A DNA stretch of 9,575 bases from Anaerolineae bacterium (GTDB lineage Bacteria; Chloroflexota; Anaerolineae; Aggregatilineales; Phototrophicaceae): positions 1 through 9,575 of the forward strand of contig JADLHH010000102.1 in NCBI GenBank assembly GCA_020848855.1. The letters run 5' to 3'. Under the pieces are notes generated by a model that made no database searches, was not told the origin of the DNA, and saw only the letters and a list, made by a program, of their open reading frames with translations. Below, one piece after another: positions 1 to 6,499 of this stretch (positions are counted from its first letter, which is position 1; the number at the start of each line of letters is the position of its first letter). Both the position numbers and the translations under genes were made by a program.

Positions 1-775
1 CAACAACCGTAATCGTCGCGCAGATTGGGATGCGGTATTCGCGCTGCCCGTCGCCTTCGAGCGCGTCCTCGAAGCGATAGACTCCGTCGGGAATGGCGGC
101 GATCACGGCTTCGGTCATCCGGCGCGAATAGTCCAGCAGCGCATCGCTGTGCGCCTCGACTTCCGCCAGCCCGTGCGCCTCGACTAGCGCCAGCAGCCGC
201 CGCTCGCCCACGCGCTGCGCCGCTAGCTGAGCTTCCAGATCGCCGAGGCGTTCCTCCGGCGCGCGGCTGTTGGTGGTGATCAGTTTCAGCACACTGTCGC
301 TGCGCCTGCCCGCCTCCACCAGCTTGATCGGCGGCAGGATAATCCCCTCCTGATACAGCTCGGTGCTGAGCGGAAGCGAGCCGGGCGACATGCCGCCTAC
401 GTCGGCGTGATGGGCGCGGCTGGCGACGAAGAACCGCACGTCGTCTCCCACGAACACCGGCGAGACCATCGTCACGTCCGGCAGGTGCGTGCCGCCGAAA
501 TACGGATCGTTCAGCACGATCACGTCGCCGGGGTCGAACGACTCGAACGCCCGCACCGCCGCCTCGACCGACGCGGGCATACTGCCGAGATGCACCGGGA
601 TGTGCGCCGCCTGCGCCGTCATGCGCGCCTGCGAATCGAACACGGCACAGCTAAAGTCGAGCCGCTCGCGGATATTCGGGCTGAACGCCGCTCGCTGGAG
701 CGTGACGCCCATCTCTTCGGCGACCGATTCGAACAGGCTGCGAAACACGGCAAGGCTGATGGGGTCTACGGGCAT
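1..775 (-). CDS. hyuB: Hydantoinase/oxoprolinase B subunit (HyuB family), N-terminal part; gene runs off the left edge
   Basis: This is the first 258 codons of a HyuB-family protein, read by translating the minus strand from the ATG at 773-775; no stop occurs before the window edge. Visible family signatures are ERLDFS (residues 37-42), NDPYFGGTHLPD (89-100), HHADVGG (122-128) and QEGIILPPIKL (142-152). The family partners HyuA in ATP-dependent ring opening of hydantoins or 5-oxoproline, or in related acetone/acetophenone carboxylases; the substrate cannot be told from this sequence. Full-length relatives are usually about 500-600 residues, so roughly half the gene is missing. The start is supported by GAGGG (783-787) 7 nt upstream. 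It follows hyuA on the same strand after 149 bp, a gap filled largely by a palindromic repeat, so co-transcription is likely but close translational coupling is not. Confidence 0.93.
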   Translation of the reverse strand, partial: MPVDPISLAVFRSLFESVAEEMGVTLQRAAFSPNIRERLDFSCAVFDSQARMTAQAAHIPVHLGSMPASVEAAVRAFESFDPGDVIVLNDPYFGGTHLPDVTMVSPVFVGDDVRFFVASRAHHADVGGMSPGSLPLSTELYQEGIILPPIKLVEAGRRSDSVLKLITTNSRAPEERLGDLEAQLAAQRVGERRLLALVEAHGLAEVEAHSDALLDYSRRMTEAVIAAIPDGVYRFEDALEGDGQREYRIPICATITVV

Positions 776-795
776 GGGATTTCCCTCAAAAATAG

Positions 796-928
796 TCAAC
801 CACAGAGACCGCAGAGGACACAGAGAAAACACACAAGGATTGTGGGGCGCACAGCCATGCGCCCCTACAAGAACGCCCCAAATGCTCGTTCATCACTTCT
901 CTGTGATCCCTGTGTCCTCTGTGGTTAA
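796..928. repeat. Palindromic intergenic repeat element with CACAGAG arms
   Basis: Two 31-nt arms face each other: 798-828 and the complement of 896-926 match at 24 of 31 positions, both beginning AACCACAGAG. Each arm is internally periodic at about 10 nt (CACAGAG, GCAGAG, CACAGAG). Between the arms lies a second, perfect GC hairpin (844-865). The nested-palindrome design resembles REP- or MITE-like non-coding repeats; no transposase or clear target-site duplication is seen. From memory, similar 'ACCACAGAGG' tracts are scattered between genes in several bacterial phyla including Chloroflexota, but I could not check copy number. The right arm overlaps two bases of the hyuA TAA stop, which sits in the repeat motif TTAACC. 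Confidence 0.75.
844..865. repeat. Perfect 8-bp GC hairpin at the centre of the repeat element
   Basis: GGGGCGCA at 844-851 pairs perfectly with TGCGCCCC at 858-865 around a 6-nt loop (CAGCCA). A T-run does not follow on either strand, so it is not a canonical intrinsic terminator, though in the hyuA-hyuB transcript it would form a very stable stem, nested inside the outer arms. It could act as an mRNA 3'-end stabiliser for hyuA or simply be the core of the mobile repeat. Confidence 0.7.
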
Positions 929-2922
929 TCATCGTTTGCTGTCAGCACCAAATTCCGATACCCATCCACTCGCGGTGACCAGCCATCCGGCACGTAGACC
1001 GTGCTGTCGTATTGGAAGATCAGCGCCGCGCCGCCGAAGCGCGCGCCGGGCGTGAACTGCTCGCGCTGGTAGAGCGACATGCCATCCCTGCGCCCGATAC
1101 CTTCGGTGAGCTTCGCTATCAGCGCGCCCGATCCATCATTCTCGGTCGTCGGCTCTGGCGCCAGATCGGGCTTATCGACCGCGCCGACCGCCTGCAAGCG
1201 CAGGTTGACCAGCTCGATCTCCCGCCCCGGCAGCGCGTGACCATAGGCGCGCTCGTGGGCGGCATGAAAGGCGGTCGCCACGTCCTCGGTGTACGGGATC
1301 GTCAGTTCATACGCCTGCCCACAATAGCGCGCGTCGAGCAGCGGCGCGAACGTCATGCGCGATTGATCGATGCCCTCGCGGGCGAGGTCGGCGCGCGCCT
1401 GCCGCATCAATTCATCCAGCAGCGCGGCAGGCGACTCGCTCACGCCGAGCAGGGAGCGGCTGTAGTCGAGCGTCACGTCGGCGACCAGCAAGCCGAGCGC
1501 GCACAACACGCCCGGATGACGCGGCACCAGCACGCGCGGGATGCTCAGCCGCGCGGCAACGTCGCAGGCGTGCAGCGGACCTGCCCCACCGAACGCCACC
1601 AGCGTGAAGCGGCGCGGGTCGTAGCCGCGCGCAATCGAGACGCGCCGCACCGCCCGGTCGATGTTGGCGTTCGCCAGCGTGATCACGCCGAGCGCCGCCT
1701 CGTCCAGCGAGAGATTCATCGCCCCGGCGAGGGTTTGCAGCGCCGAACGCGCCGCGTCCACGTCGAGCGCCATCCGCCCGCCGAGGAAGTGATCCGGGTC
1801 GAGCCGCCCCAGCACGACGTTGGCGTCGCTGACCGTCACCTGCGTCCCGCCGCGCCCGTAGGCGATAGGACCGGGGTCTGCGCCGGCGCTTTCGGGACCG
1901 ACGCGCAGCGCGCCGCCGCTATCCAGCCGGGCAATCGAGCCGCCGCCCGCGCCGACCGTCTCGATGTCGAGCAGGCGCATCCGCAGCGGCAGCCCGTCGA
2001 TCTCGGCGTCGCTCCGCCGGATCGGCTCGCCGGGGCACAGCGCCACGTCGGTCGACGTGCCGCCGATGTCGAGCGTGATGATCTGGTCGAAGCCCGCCAG
2101 CTTCGCCAGATGAAACGCGCCGATCACCCCGGCAGCGGGTCCGCTCAGGGCGGTGAGGATCGCTTTCTGGCGGGCGTAGCTCGCGCCGATCACGCCGCCG
2201 TCCGATTTCATGACGCGCAGCGTATCGGGGCGCGGCAGCGCATCTTCCAGATGTTTCAGGTAGCGGCTCATTACCGGGCGGACGTAGGCTTCGAGCGCGA
2301 CCGTGCTGGCGCGCTCGTATTCGCGGAATTCCGGCAGCACCTCGCACGACAGCGCGACCCGCGATTCGTCGAGCAAGCCGCGCTCGATGATCCGCTCACG
2401 CACCGCCCGCTCATGCGCCGGGTTGACGTAGCTGTACAGGAAGCACACCGCAACCGAATCGATCCCGGCGCGGGCGATTGCGTCCAGCACCGCGTCGAGC
2501 GCATCCACGTCGAGCGGCGTCAACACCGCGCCGGTGTGGTCGAGGCGTTCGGGGATTTCGTAGCAGCGTTCGCGCGGGATCAGCGGCGGCGGCAGTTCGG
2601 GGTGCAGCGCATACAGCACCGGGCGGTTCTGCCGACCGATCAGCAGCAGGTCACGGAAGCCACCGGTGGTGATCAGCGCGCACTTTGCGCCCTTGCGCTC
2701 CAGAATGGCGTTGGTGGCGACGGTCGTCCCGTGCGCGATCCGCGTCAGCGCTTCCAGCCCGCCGGGGCTGACAGCGTTCAAGCCAGCGAGCATCGCCCGC
2801 GCCGGATCGTCCGGCGTGCTAAGCAGCTTGTGGACGCGCAGCTCGCCGCCCTCGCTCAGCACGAGGTCGGTGAACGTCCCGCCGATATCGACGCCGACGA
2901 ACCTGCTTCCGTTCTCGGTCAC
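925..2922 (-). CDS. hyuA: Hydantoinase/oxoprolinase A subunit (HyuA family)
   Basis: A 665-residue HyuA-type subunit, close to the usual length for stand-alone A subunits. Motifs in order: DIGGTFTD (12-19) and HGTTVATNAILERKGA (64-79) in the N-terminal domain, then GPAAGV (261-266), DIGGTSTD (285-292), VGAGGGSIA (323-331) and GPESAGADPGPIAYGRGG (342-359) in the central ASKHA-like ATP-binding domain. The C-terminal tail carries the family-like YDSTVYVPDGW stretch. In characterised relatives HyuA binds ATP and works with HyuB to open an imide or lactam ring (N-methylhydantoin, 5-oxoproline) or to carboxylate ketones; the exact substrate is unknown here. The start is GTG (2920-2922), 7 bp after the methyltransferase stop. 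No strong Shine-Dalgarno is visible, so translational coupling to the upstream gene is plausible. The TAA stop lies at the edge of the palindromic repeat. Confidence 0.95.
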   Translation of the reverse strand: MTENGSRFVGVDIGGTFTDLVLSEGGELRVHKLLSTPDDPARAMLAGLNAVSPGGLEALTRIAHGTTVATNAILERKGAKCALITTGGFRDLLLIGRQNRPVLYALHPELPPPLIPRERCYEIPERLDHTGAVLTPLDVDALDAVLDAIARAGIDSVAVCFLYSYVNPAHERAVRERIIERGLLDESRVALSCEVLPEFREYERASTVALEAYVRPVMSRYLKHLEDALPRPDTLRVMKSDGGVIGASYARQKAILTALSGPAAGVIGAFHLAKLAGFDQIITLDIGGTSTDVALCPGEPIRRSDAEIDGLPLRMRLLDIETVGAGGGSIARLDSGGALRVGPESAGADPGPIAYGRGGTQVTVSDANVVLGRLDPDHFLGGRMALDVDAARSALQTLAGAMNLSLDEAALGVITLANANIDRAVRRVSIARGYDPRRFTLVAFGGAGPLHACDVAARLSIPRVLVPRHPGVLCALGLLVADVTLDYSRSLLGVSESPAALLDELMRQARADLAREGIDQSRMTFAPLLDARYCGQAYELTIPYTEDVATAFHAAHERAYGHALPGREIELVNLRLQAVGAVDKPDLAPEPTTENDGSGALIAKLTEGIGRRDGMSLYQREQFTPGARFGGAALIFQYDSTVYVPDGWSPRVDGYRNLVLTANDD

Positions 2923-2929
2923 GGCGCGC

Positions 2930-3601
2930 CTACATTCCGGTCACCAGCGCGATTGCCAGCCCGTCGTAGCCCTTGCTGCCGACCGTCTGCACCGCGGTGG
3001 CGGTCACACGCGGCTCGGCGGCGACAGCGCGCATGAACTGCCGCACGCCCCGCACGCTTTCGTCGTCGCTGTCGGCATCGACCACTTTGCCGTTGCGCAC
3101 GACGTTGTCGCAGACGATCAGGCTGCCCAGATGCGTCAGCTTGAGCGCCCATTCGAAGTACACGGCGTTGTTGATCTTGTCGGCATCGATGAATACCAGG
3201 TCGAACGGGGCGTGCCCTTCGGCGGCAAGCCGCGCCAGCGAATCGGCTGCTCGCCCGACTCGGATTTCAACCACGTCGCTCAGCCCGGCTTGGGCGAGGT
3301 TCTCGCGGGCGACCTGGGCGTGCTTCGGATCGTATTCCAGCGTGATCAGCGAGCCACCGGGTGGCAGCGTCCGCGCCAGCCAGATCGTGCTGTAGCCGCC
3401 AAGCGTGCCGATCTCCAGAATCGTGCGCGCGTTGATCATCCGGGCGAGGATCGCCAGCAGTTTCCCCTGGTTCGCCGCCACGTTGATCGACGGCAAGCCC
3501 GCTTCCGCCGAACGCGCCAGCGCCGCATCCAGCGCGTCGTCGGACGACACAATCGTCTCCGAGAAATAATTATCAACCGCCGTCCAGACCTCGCGGCTCA
3601 T
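2930..3601 (-). CDS. Class I SAM-dependent O-methyltransferase (caffeoyl-CoA/catechol OMT-like)
   Basis: A 223-residue soluble methyltransferase, typical length for the family known from caffeoyl-CoA and catechol O-methyltransferases. The SAM-binding glycine loop ILEIGTLGGYST is at 61-72, with the acidic ribose-binding residue E89 at the end of the next strand. FIDADK (137-142) and CDNVVRNGKV (164-173) supply D139, D165 and N166, matching the divalent-metal ligands of catechol-type OMTs, so a metal-dependent transfer to a hydroxyl group is likely. The natural substrate is unknown; bacterial members are often promiscuous. The ATG at 3599-3601 follows an AGGTGAGG ribosome-binding stretch a few nt upstream. 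It is first of three minus-strand genes, 7 bp ahead of hyuA. The methyltransferase-hydantoinase pairing is not one I know as a defined pathway. Confidence 0.92.
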   Translation of the reverse strand: MSREVWTAVDNYFSETIVSSDDALDAALARSAEAGLPSINVAANQGKLLAILARMINARTILEIGTLGGYSTIWLARTLPPGGSLITLEYDPKHAQVARENLAQAGLSDVVEIRVGRAADSLARLAAEGHAPFDLVFIDADKINNAVYFEWALKLTHLGSLIVCDNVVRNGKVVDADSDDESVRGVRQFMRAVAAEPRVTATAVQTVGSKGYDGLAIALVTGM

Positions 3602-3643
3602 CGTCCCTCACCTTTCGTTCGCTCTGTCCATACGGCAGGCAGC

Positions 3644-3669
3644 GCCGCAGGAATCGAAATGCCTGCGGC
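3644..3669. other. Intergenic hairpin between peptidase gene and methyltransferase gene
   Basis: GCCGCAGG (3644-3651) and CCTGCGGC (3662-3669) form a perfect 8-bp stem with a 10-nt loop in the 122-bp gap 3602-3723. No T-run follows on either strand, so it is not a classical intrinsic terminator. It may be a weak or Rho-assisted stop for the upstream peptidase gene, or part of the methyltransferase mRNA leader. The rest of the gap shows a possible TATACT box on the minus strand (near 3708-3716), too weakly supported to call a promoter. Confidence 0.4.
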
Positions 3670-3723
3670 AGCGCCCGCTCAATTGGATACGTTCTGCCTT
3701 CGCTAGAAAGTATAGCGTGGCTT

Positions 3724-5373
3724 TTACGGCGCGCCTTCCAGCAGCCATAACGTCAGATCGTTGGCATTCCAGAAGACGATCTGATCGCCGTCCGGCGACA
3801 CCGACCAATCCCCGTTGGCGACGAGAAACAACGGCTCGATCAGGCTGAGGTCTTCCCCCGTGCGCAGATCGTAGTAGCGCAGCGACTGCAAATCATTCTC
3901 CGGCTCGAAGGGAATATAGTACAGCGAATCGGCATCGCGCCAGCGCCACGCGCCGAAGAACGGCAGATGCACCGGCTGCGCGCCGGGCTGCATGTCGAGC
4001 ACGTAGATGCCAGTGTTCACCGGGTCGCTCTGATTGACGAGGTAGAACATCACGCGCGAGCCACCCGGCGCGATGCTGATCCCGCGCAGGAATTCCCATG
4101 CGCCGAGCGCGTAGCGGCTGTCGTCGGCGGTGTCGTAGACCGACCAGGCGGTCGTCGCCTGCTGGCGCGCGCCCAGCAGCAAGCGCGATCCGTCGAGCCA
4201 GCGCGCATAGCCGCCGGTTTCTTCGGCGATCTGCCGGGCACTGGAACCGTCCACATTGCTGACCCAGATTTGCGTGTGCGACCGCTCCTCGCCGGGCGCA
4301 CGCGGCACAGCGATTTCCCACATCAGGCGGCTGCTGTCGGCGCTGACGGCGGGCAGCGTATTGCGCGTATCGACCGTCCACTCGCTGCCGTCGGCGGCGC
4401 GGCGAATCACAATCTGCGTGCCATCGCGCCGAATCTGGAGCGAGCCATCGGGCGATGCCAGCGGCGGCGGCGCGCTCGCGGCAAGATTGACCAGATTGCC
4501 ATCGTCGGTGTTCCACTCGAAGATGCCGGCGCGCTGGTTGGGCGATCCGTCGATGGCGAACAACTGGTTCGGCGCGCCCCACCACGCCCCGACGCAGCAA
4601 CCGTCATACGCCAGCCGGCGCATCTGCCAGCGCTCCGGCAGCGGATTCGCGGTATTCGGCAGCAGCGGGTTCACGGGTGGCAGCCCCTGACGATAATCGG
4701 GGTACGGCGCGGCATAATCGTTGAGCGCCCTGCCCCAGAAGGTAACAGTCGGCTGGTCGTCGATGCTCATCCACTGGCGGGCATTGTCGAGGTCCTGCTC
4801 GAAAACCGGCGTGCTGAACGAGCCAATTGCCGACAGGACGTGCCAGTTGGCGTCGATATAGTTGACCGGGTTGTAGGCGGTGGTGTAGCTGAGCGCGCGC
4901 ACCTCGAAATGCAGATGCGGGCGCGACACGCAGGTCGAGTCCGGGTCGCCGGACAAGGCGACGACATCTCCCTGCCGGACGGGAGCGCCCTGCTCGACCG
5001 GCGGCGTGTCGAGCAGATGCCCGAAAAGCGTGACCAGCTCCAACTGGGGATGGATGAGGATCAGGTTGTGCGGACCCGCGCCGAAGCCCATGTCGTCCAC
5101 GTAGCCGACGACGCCATCGGCGGGCGCGACCAGTTCGGTGCCGCAGGGCATCGTGAAGTCGAGACCGAAGTGCAGCCGCTGCCCGGCTTCATACTGGTCT
5201 GCGCCGGACAGAAACGCGCCGACGGTGTTGCCATACGGCTGACCGAGCAGCCAGGTCGTCGGTCCCGGCGGCGAGCCAACCGGCAGAATGAACGGCTTGC
5301 TCGATTCCTGCGCCTGCCCTGCCCCGGTTGAAAGCAAAATCCCCAATACAAGTGCCACAACAATAAGACGCAT
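3724..5373 (-). CDS. Exported M23-family metallopeptidase fused to a TolB/WD40-like beta-propeller
   Basis: 549 residues. Residues 1-22 look like a signal peptide (MRLIVVALVLGILLSTGAGQAQ), so the protein is exported. Residues about 65-175 form an M23 (LytM/lysostaphin-type) peptidase with the full set of key residues: H68 and D72 (HFGLD), H119 (LFGHL), and H153/H155 (HLHFE). Members cleave peptide cross-links in cell walls or other glycine-rich peptides. From about residue 200 the chain is beta-rich, with repeated 'S/A-x-D/G-G-S' blade turns such as SPDGSLQI (307-314), SADSSRLMW, WLDGSRLLL, APGGSRVMF and SPDGDQIVFW, as in TolB- or WD40-type propellers. The propeller probably binds a partner or ligand. 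The ATG lies at 5371-5373; the Shine-Dalgarno is weak (AGAAGAG, far upstream). A terminator separates it from the upstream gene, so it is probably transcribed alone. Confidence 0.9.
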   Translation of the reverse strand: MRLIVVALVLGILLSTGAGQAQESSKPFILPVGSPPGPTTWLLGQPYGNTVGAFLSGADQYEAGQRLHFGLDFTMPCGTELVAPADGVVGYVDDMGFGAGPHNLILIHPQLELVTLFGHLLDTPPVEQGAPVRQGDVVALSGDPDSTCVSRPHLHFEVRALSYTTAYNPVNYIDANWHVLSAIGSFSTPVFEQDLDNARQWMSIDDQPTVTFWGRALNDYAAPYPDYRQGLPPVNPLLPNTANPLPERWQMRRLAYDGCCVGAWWGAPNQLFAIDGSPNQRAGIFEWNTDDGNLVNLAASAPPPLASPDGSLQIRRDGTQIVIRRAADGSEWTVDTRNTLPAVSADSSRLMWEIAVPRAPGEERSHTQIWVSNVDGSSARQIAEETGGYARWLDGSRLLLGARQQATTAWSVYDTADDSRYALGAWEFLRGISIAPGGSRVMFYLVNQSDPVNTGIYVLDMQPGAQPVHLPFFGAWRWRDADSLYYIPFEPENDLQSLRYYDLRTGEDLSLIEPLFLVANGDWSVSPDGDQIVFWNANDLTLWLLEGAP

Positions 5374-5423
5374 GTTCGAGTTTCTCTTCTGCCTGGACGC
5401 CCCTATCTTACCCGTAAACAGGC

Positions 5424-5464
5424 AAAAAAACAGAGCGTCCGCCCCACGCGCAGCCGACGCTCTG
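5424..5464 (-). terminator. Rho-independent terminator of the 5489-6295 gene
   Basis: Read on the minus strand, a perfect 9-bp stem CAGAGCGTC / GACGCTCTG (5456-5464 with 5431-5439), loop of 16 nt, is followed immediately by seven T residues (5424-5430). It starts 25 bp after the stop codon of the secreted modular protein. There is no T-run on the other side, so it acts in one direction only. Confidence 0.88.
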
Positions 5465-5488
5465 CCCGTTCAACACCCGACGTTTTAT

Positions 5489-6295
5489 CTACCCGTTGCC
5501 ACGTCCGTTCCCGCGTCCATTGCCATTGTTACCATTGCCGTTCCCGCGTCCGTTCCCGTTATTGCCGTTGTTACCATGCTCGGACTCCGATTCAGCCTCC
5601 GCATCGTCATCCCACCGGCTGTTGCCGTGGCGGATCACTCGTCCCGGCGCGAGTTCCGACGGATGCACGCCCGTCTGGTGCATGATTTGTCCCCAGCCAA
5701 GTCCCGAGCTTTTCATGTCAAAATACGTTTCCGGCGAATAACTGCTCGCGTCCGCCAACAGGTATGCCCGCGCGATTTCGCCGAAGCCGAACCCGGCACA
5801 GTGCCAGCCAATGATCTCCTCGTAGCTGACCCCGAACGAGTTGGCGAGGCGCTGCGCAACCGGATGGTTCGGCTGGTCACAGACTTCGTTCGTCGGTGTT
5901 ACGCTTGGCGTCCATGTCGCCTGTGGAGTCGGGCTTAGAGTTCCGGTTGGCGTCGGTGTTGCAGTCGGTGGCGTCCCTGTGTAGGTTGGCGTCATGGTCG
6001 GGGTAAGCGTGTTGTCGAACAGCTCCAGACTGGTCGCCTGAATCGTCGCGCCGTCTGGAAGCAGATAGCCGATCACGACGACGAGATCGCCATCATGCAG
6101 TAGCGCCGGCTGGATTGCCGATGCCGGAGCGATGACATAGCCGTTTACCATGATCACGCCCTGCCCCAGATCGACCGTGCCGACGACCACGACCTGCGAA
6201 TTTGGAGCGAGAGTTGCCGTCTGACCGGACGACGGCAGGGCGACAACCAGCAGCAGTGCAGAAACGAACAATCCAACTGCCCATATTCGAAACAT
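5489..6295 (-). CDS. Secreted modular protein: beta-rich domain, Thr/Pro linker, Cys-containing helical domain, Gly/Asn tail
   Basis: 268 residues, no assigned function. Residues 1-26 are a signal peptide. Residues about 30-95 are rich in V/I/G (QVVVVGTV, GDLVVVIGYLL) and resemble small OB- or DUF5666-like modules, a guess by eye. Residues 96-136 are a Thr/Pro linker (repeated TPT), common in Chloroflexota surface proteins. Residues about 138-225 hold a compact domain beginning CDQPNHPVAQRLA, with GVSYEEIIGWHCAGFGFGEI and SSGLGWGQIM; C139 and C166 could form a disulfide. The tail (241-268) is only Gly, Asn and Arg. The ATG at 6293-6295 is chosen over a GTG at 6314-6316 because AAGGAGG lies 5 nt before it and the GTG falls inside the predicted -10 box. 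It has its own promoter and terminator, so it is monocistronic. Confidence 0.85.
   Translation of the reverse strand: MFRIWAVGLFVSALLLVVALPSSGQTATLAPNSQVVVVGTVDLGQGVIMVNGYVIAPASAIQPALLHDGDLVVVIGYLLPDGATIQATSLELFDNTLTPTMTPTYTGTPPTATPTPTGTLSPTPQATWTPSVTPTNEVCDQPNHPVAQRLANSFGVSYEEIIGWHCAGFGFGEIARAYLLADASSYSPETYFDMKSSGLGWGQIMHQTGVHPSELAPGRVIRHGNSRWDDDAEAESESEHGNNGNNGNGRGNGNGNNGNGRGNGRGNG
5492..5575 (-). repeat. Low-complexity Gly/Asn/Arg coding repeat
   Basis: The 28-residue tail is encoded by short imperfect repeats of GGNAAY-type codon pairs (Gly-Asn), with the peptide unit NGNGRG recurring. Codon choice varies between copies (GGC/GGT/GGG/GGA, AAC/AAT), so the peptide rather than a recent DNA duplication seems conserved. 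Such a tract can change length by slippage. Confidence 0.75.
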
Positions 6296-6300
6296 AATGC

Positions 6301-6307
6301 CCTCCTT
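6301..6307 (-). promoter_or_regulatory. Strong ribosome-binding site deciding the start of the secreted modular protein
   Basis: Minus-strand AAGGAGG ends 5 nt before the ATG at 6293-6295. It lies downstream of, and so excludes, the alternative GTG start at 6314-6316. Confidence 0.85.
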
Positions 6308-6314
6308 GACCCGC

Positions 6315-6344
6315 ACTTTAGCCCAGGAAATATTACTGAGTCAA
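6315..6344 (-). promoter_or_regulatory. Sigma70-type promoter for the secreted modular protein
   Basis: Minus strand: -35 TTGACT (6339-6344, 5 of 6 consensus), 18-nt spacer, -10 TAAAGT (6315-6320, 4 of 6). Transcription would start near 6308, placing the Shine-Dalgarno almost at the mRNA 5' end and giving a leader of only about 13 nt. Confidence 0.55.
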
Positions 6345-6399
6345 TAAACATCATAGAACCTCATCGCGTCTTAATCTTATCGCATCACTTGTTCGGCTT

Positions 6400-6464
6400 T
6401 CGTTCCCACTATCGTTCCCGTCTAATGTGACATTCCTCACCGCGAGAACCTGAGCATTGATAAT
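6400..6464 (+). promoter_or_regulatory. Candidate control region of nifJ: direct repeat, palindrome and -10-like boxes
   Basis: TCGTTCCC occurs at 6400-6407 and again at 6412-6419, a 12-bp spacing that would put both copies near one DNA face. It is followed by TCTAAT (6421-6426, 5 of 6 to the -10 consensus) and by the perfect palindrome AATGT-G-ACATT (6424-6434), which overlaps that box. A second -10-like box GATAAT is at 6459-6464. No good -35 hexamer pairs with either box, which would fit activator-dependent transcription. These are plausible operator and promoter elements, not proven ones. Confidence 0.3.
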
Positions 6465-6499
6465 CATGTGATCCATGGGATTGAGCTAAGGTTGTTAGA

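Noticed and set aside
407..1055. Plus-strand open frames over the hyuB start and the palindromic repeat
   Set aside because: Antisense to hyuB and reading through a non-coding repeat; no protein similarity visible.
1012..3036. Long open frame on the plus strand opposite hyuA (674 codons)
   Set aside because: Antisense shadow of a GC-rich gene: composition is dominated by Arg, His, Gln and Ala with no domain motif, while the opposite strand encodes an intact HyuA.
3644..3669. Hairpin considered as an intrinsic terminator
   Set aside because: The stem is good but no T-run follows on either strand, so it is listed only as a hairpin.
3967..5331. Plus-strand open frame opposite the M23 peptidase (454 codons)
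   Set aside because: Same shadow effect; no recognisable fold or ribosome-binding site, and the minus strand encodes a complete peptidase with signal peptide.
5492..5576. Short repeats considered as a CRISPR array or tandem DNA repeat
   Set aside because: Repeats are 6-15 nt, in frame with Gly-Asn codons and lack spacers; they are a low-complexity protein tail.
5288..5938. Plus-strand open frame across the terminator and the tail of the secreted protein gene
   Set aside because: It runs antisense to two well-supported genes and through a terminator; it only stays open because of base composition and the repeat.
6296..6316. GTG start at 6316 that would add seven residues to the secreted protein
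   Set aside because: It lies in the predicted -10 box, places a charged MRVKEGI stretch before the signal peptide and ignores the strong AAGGAGG next to the ATG at 6295.
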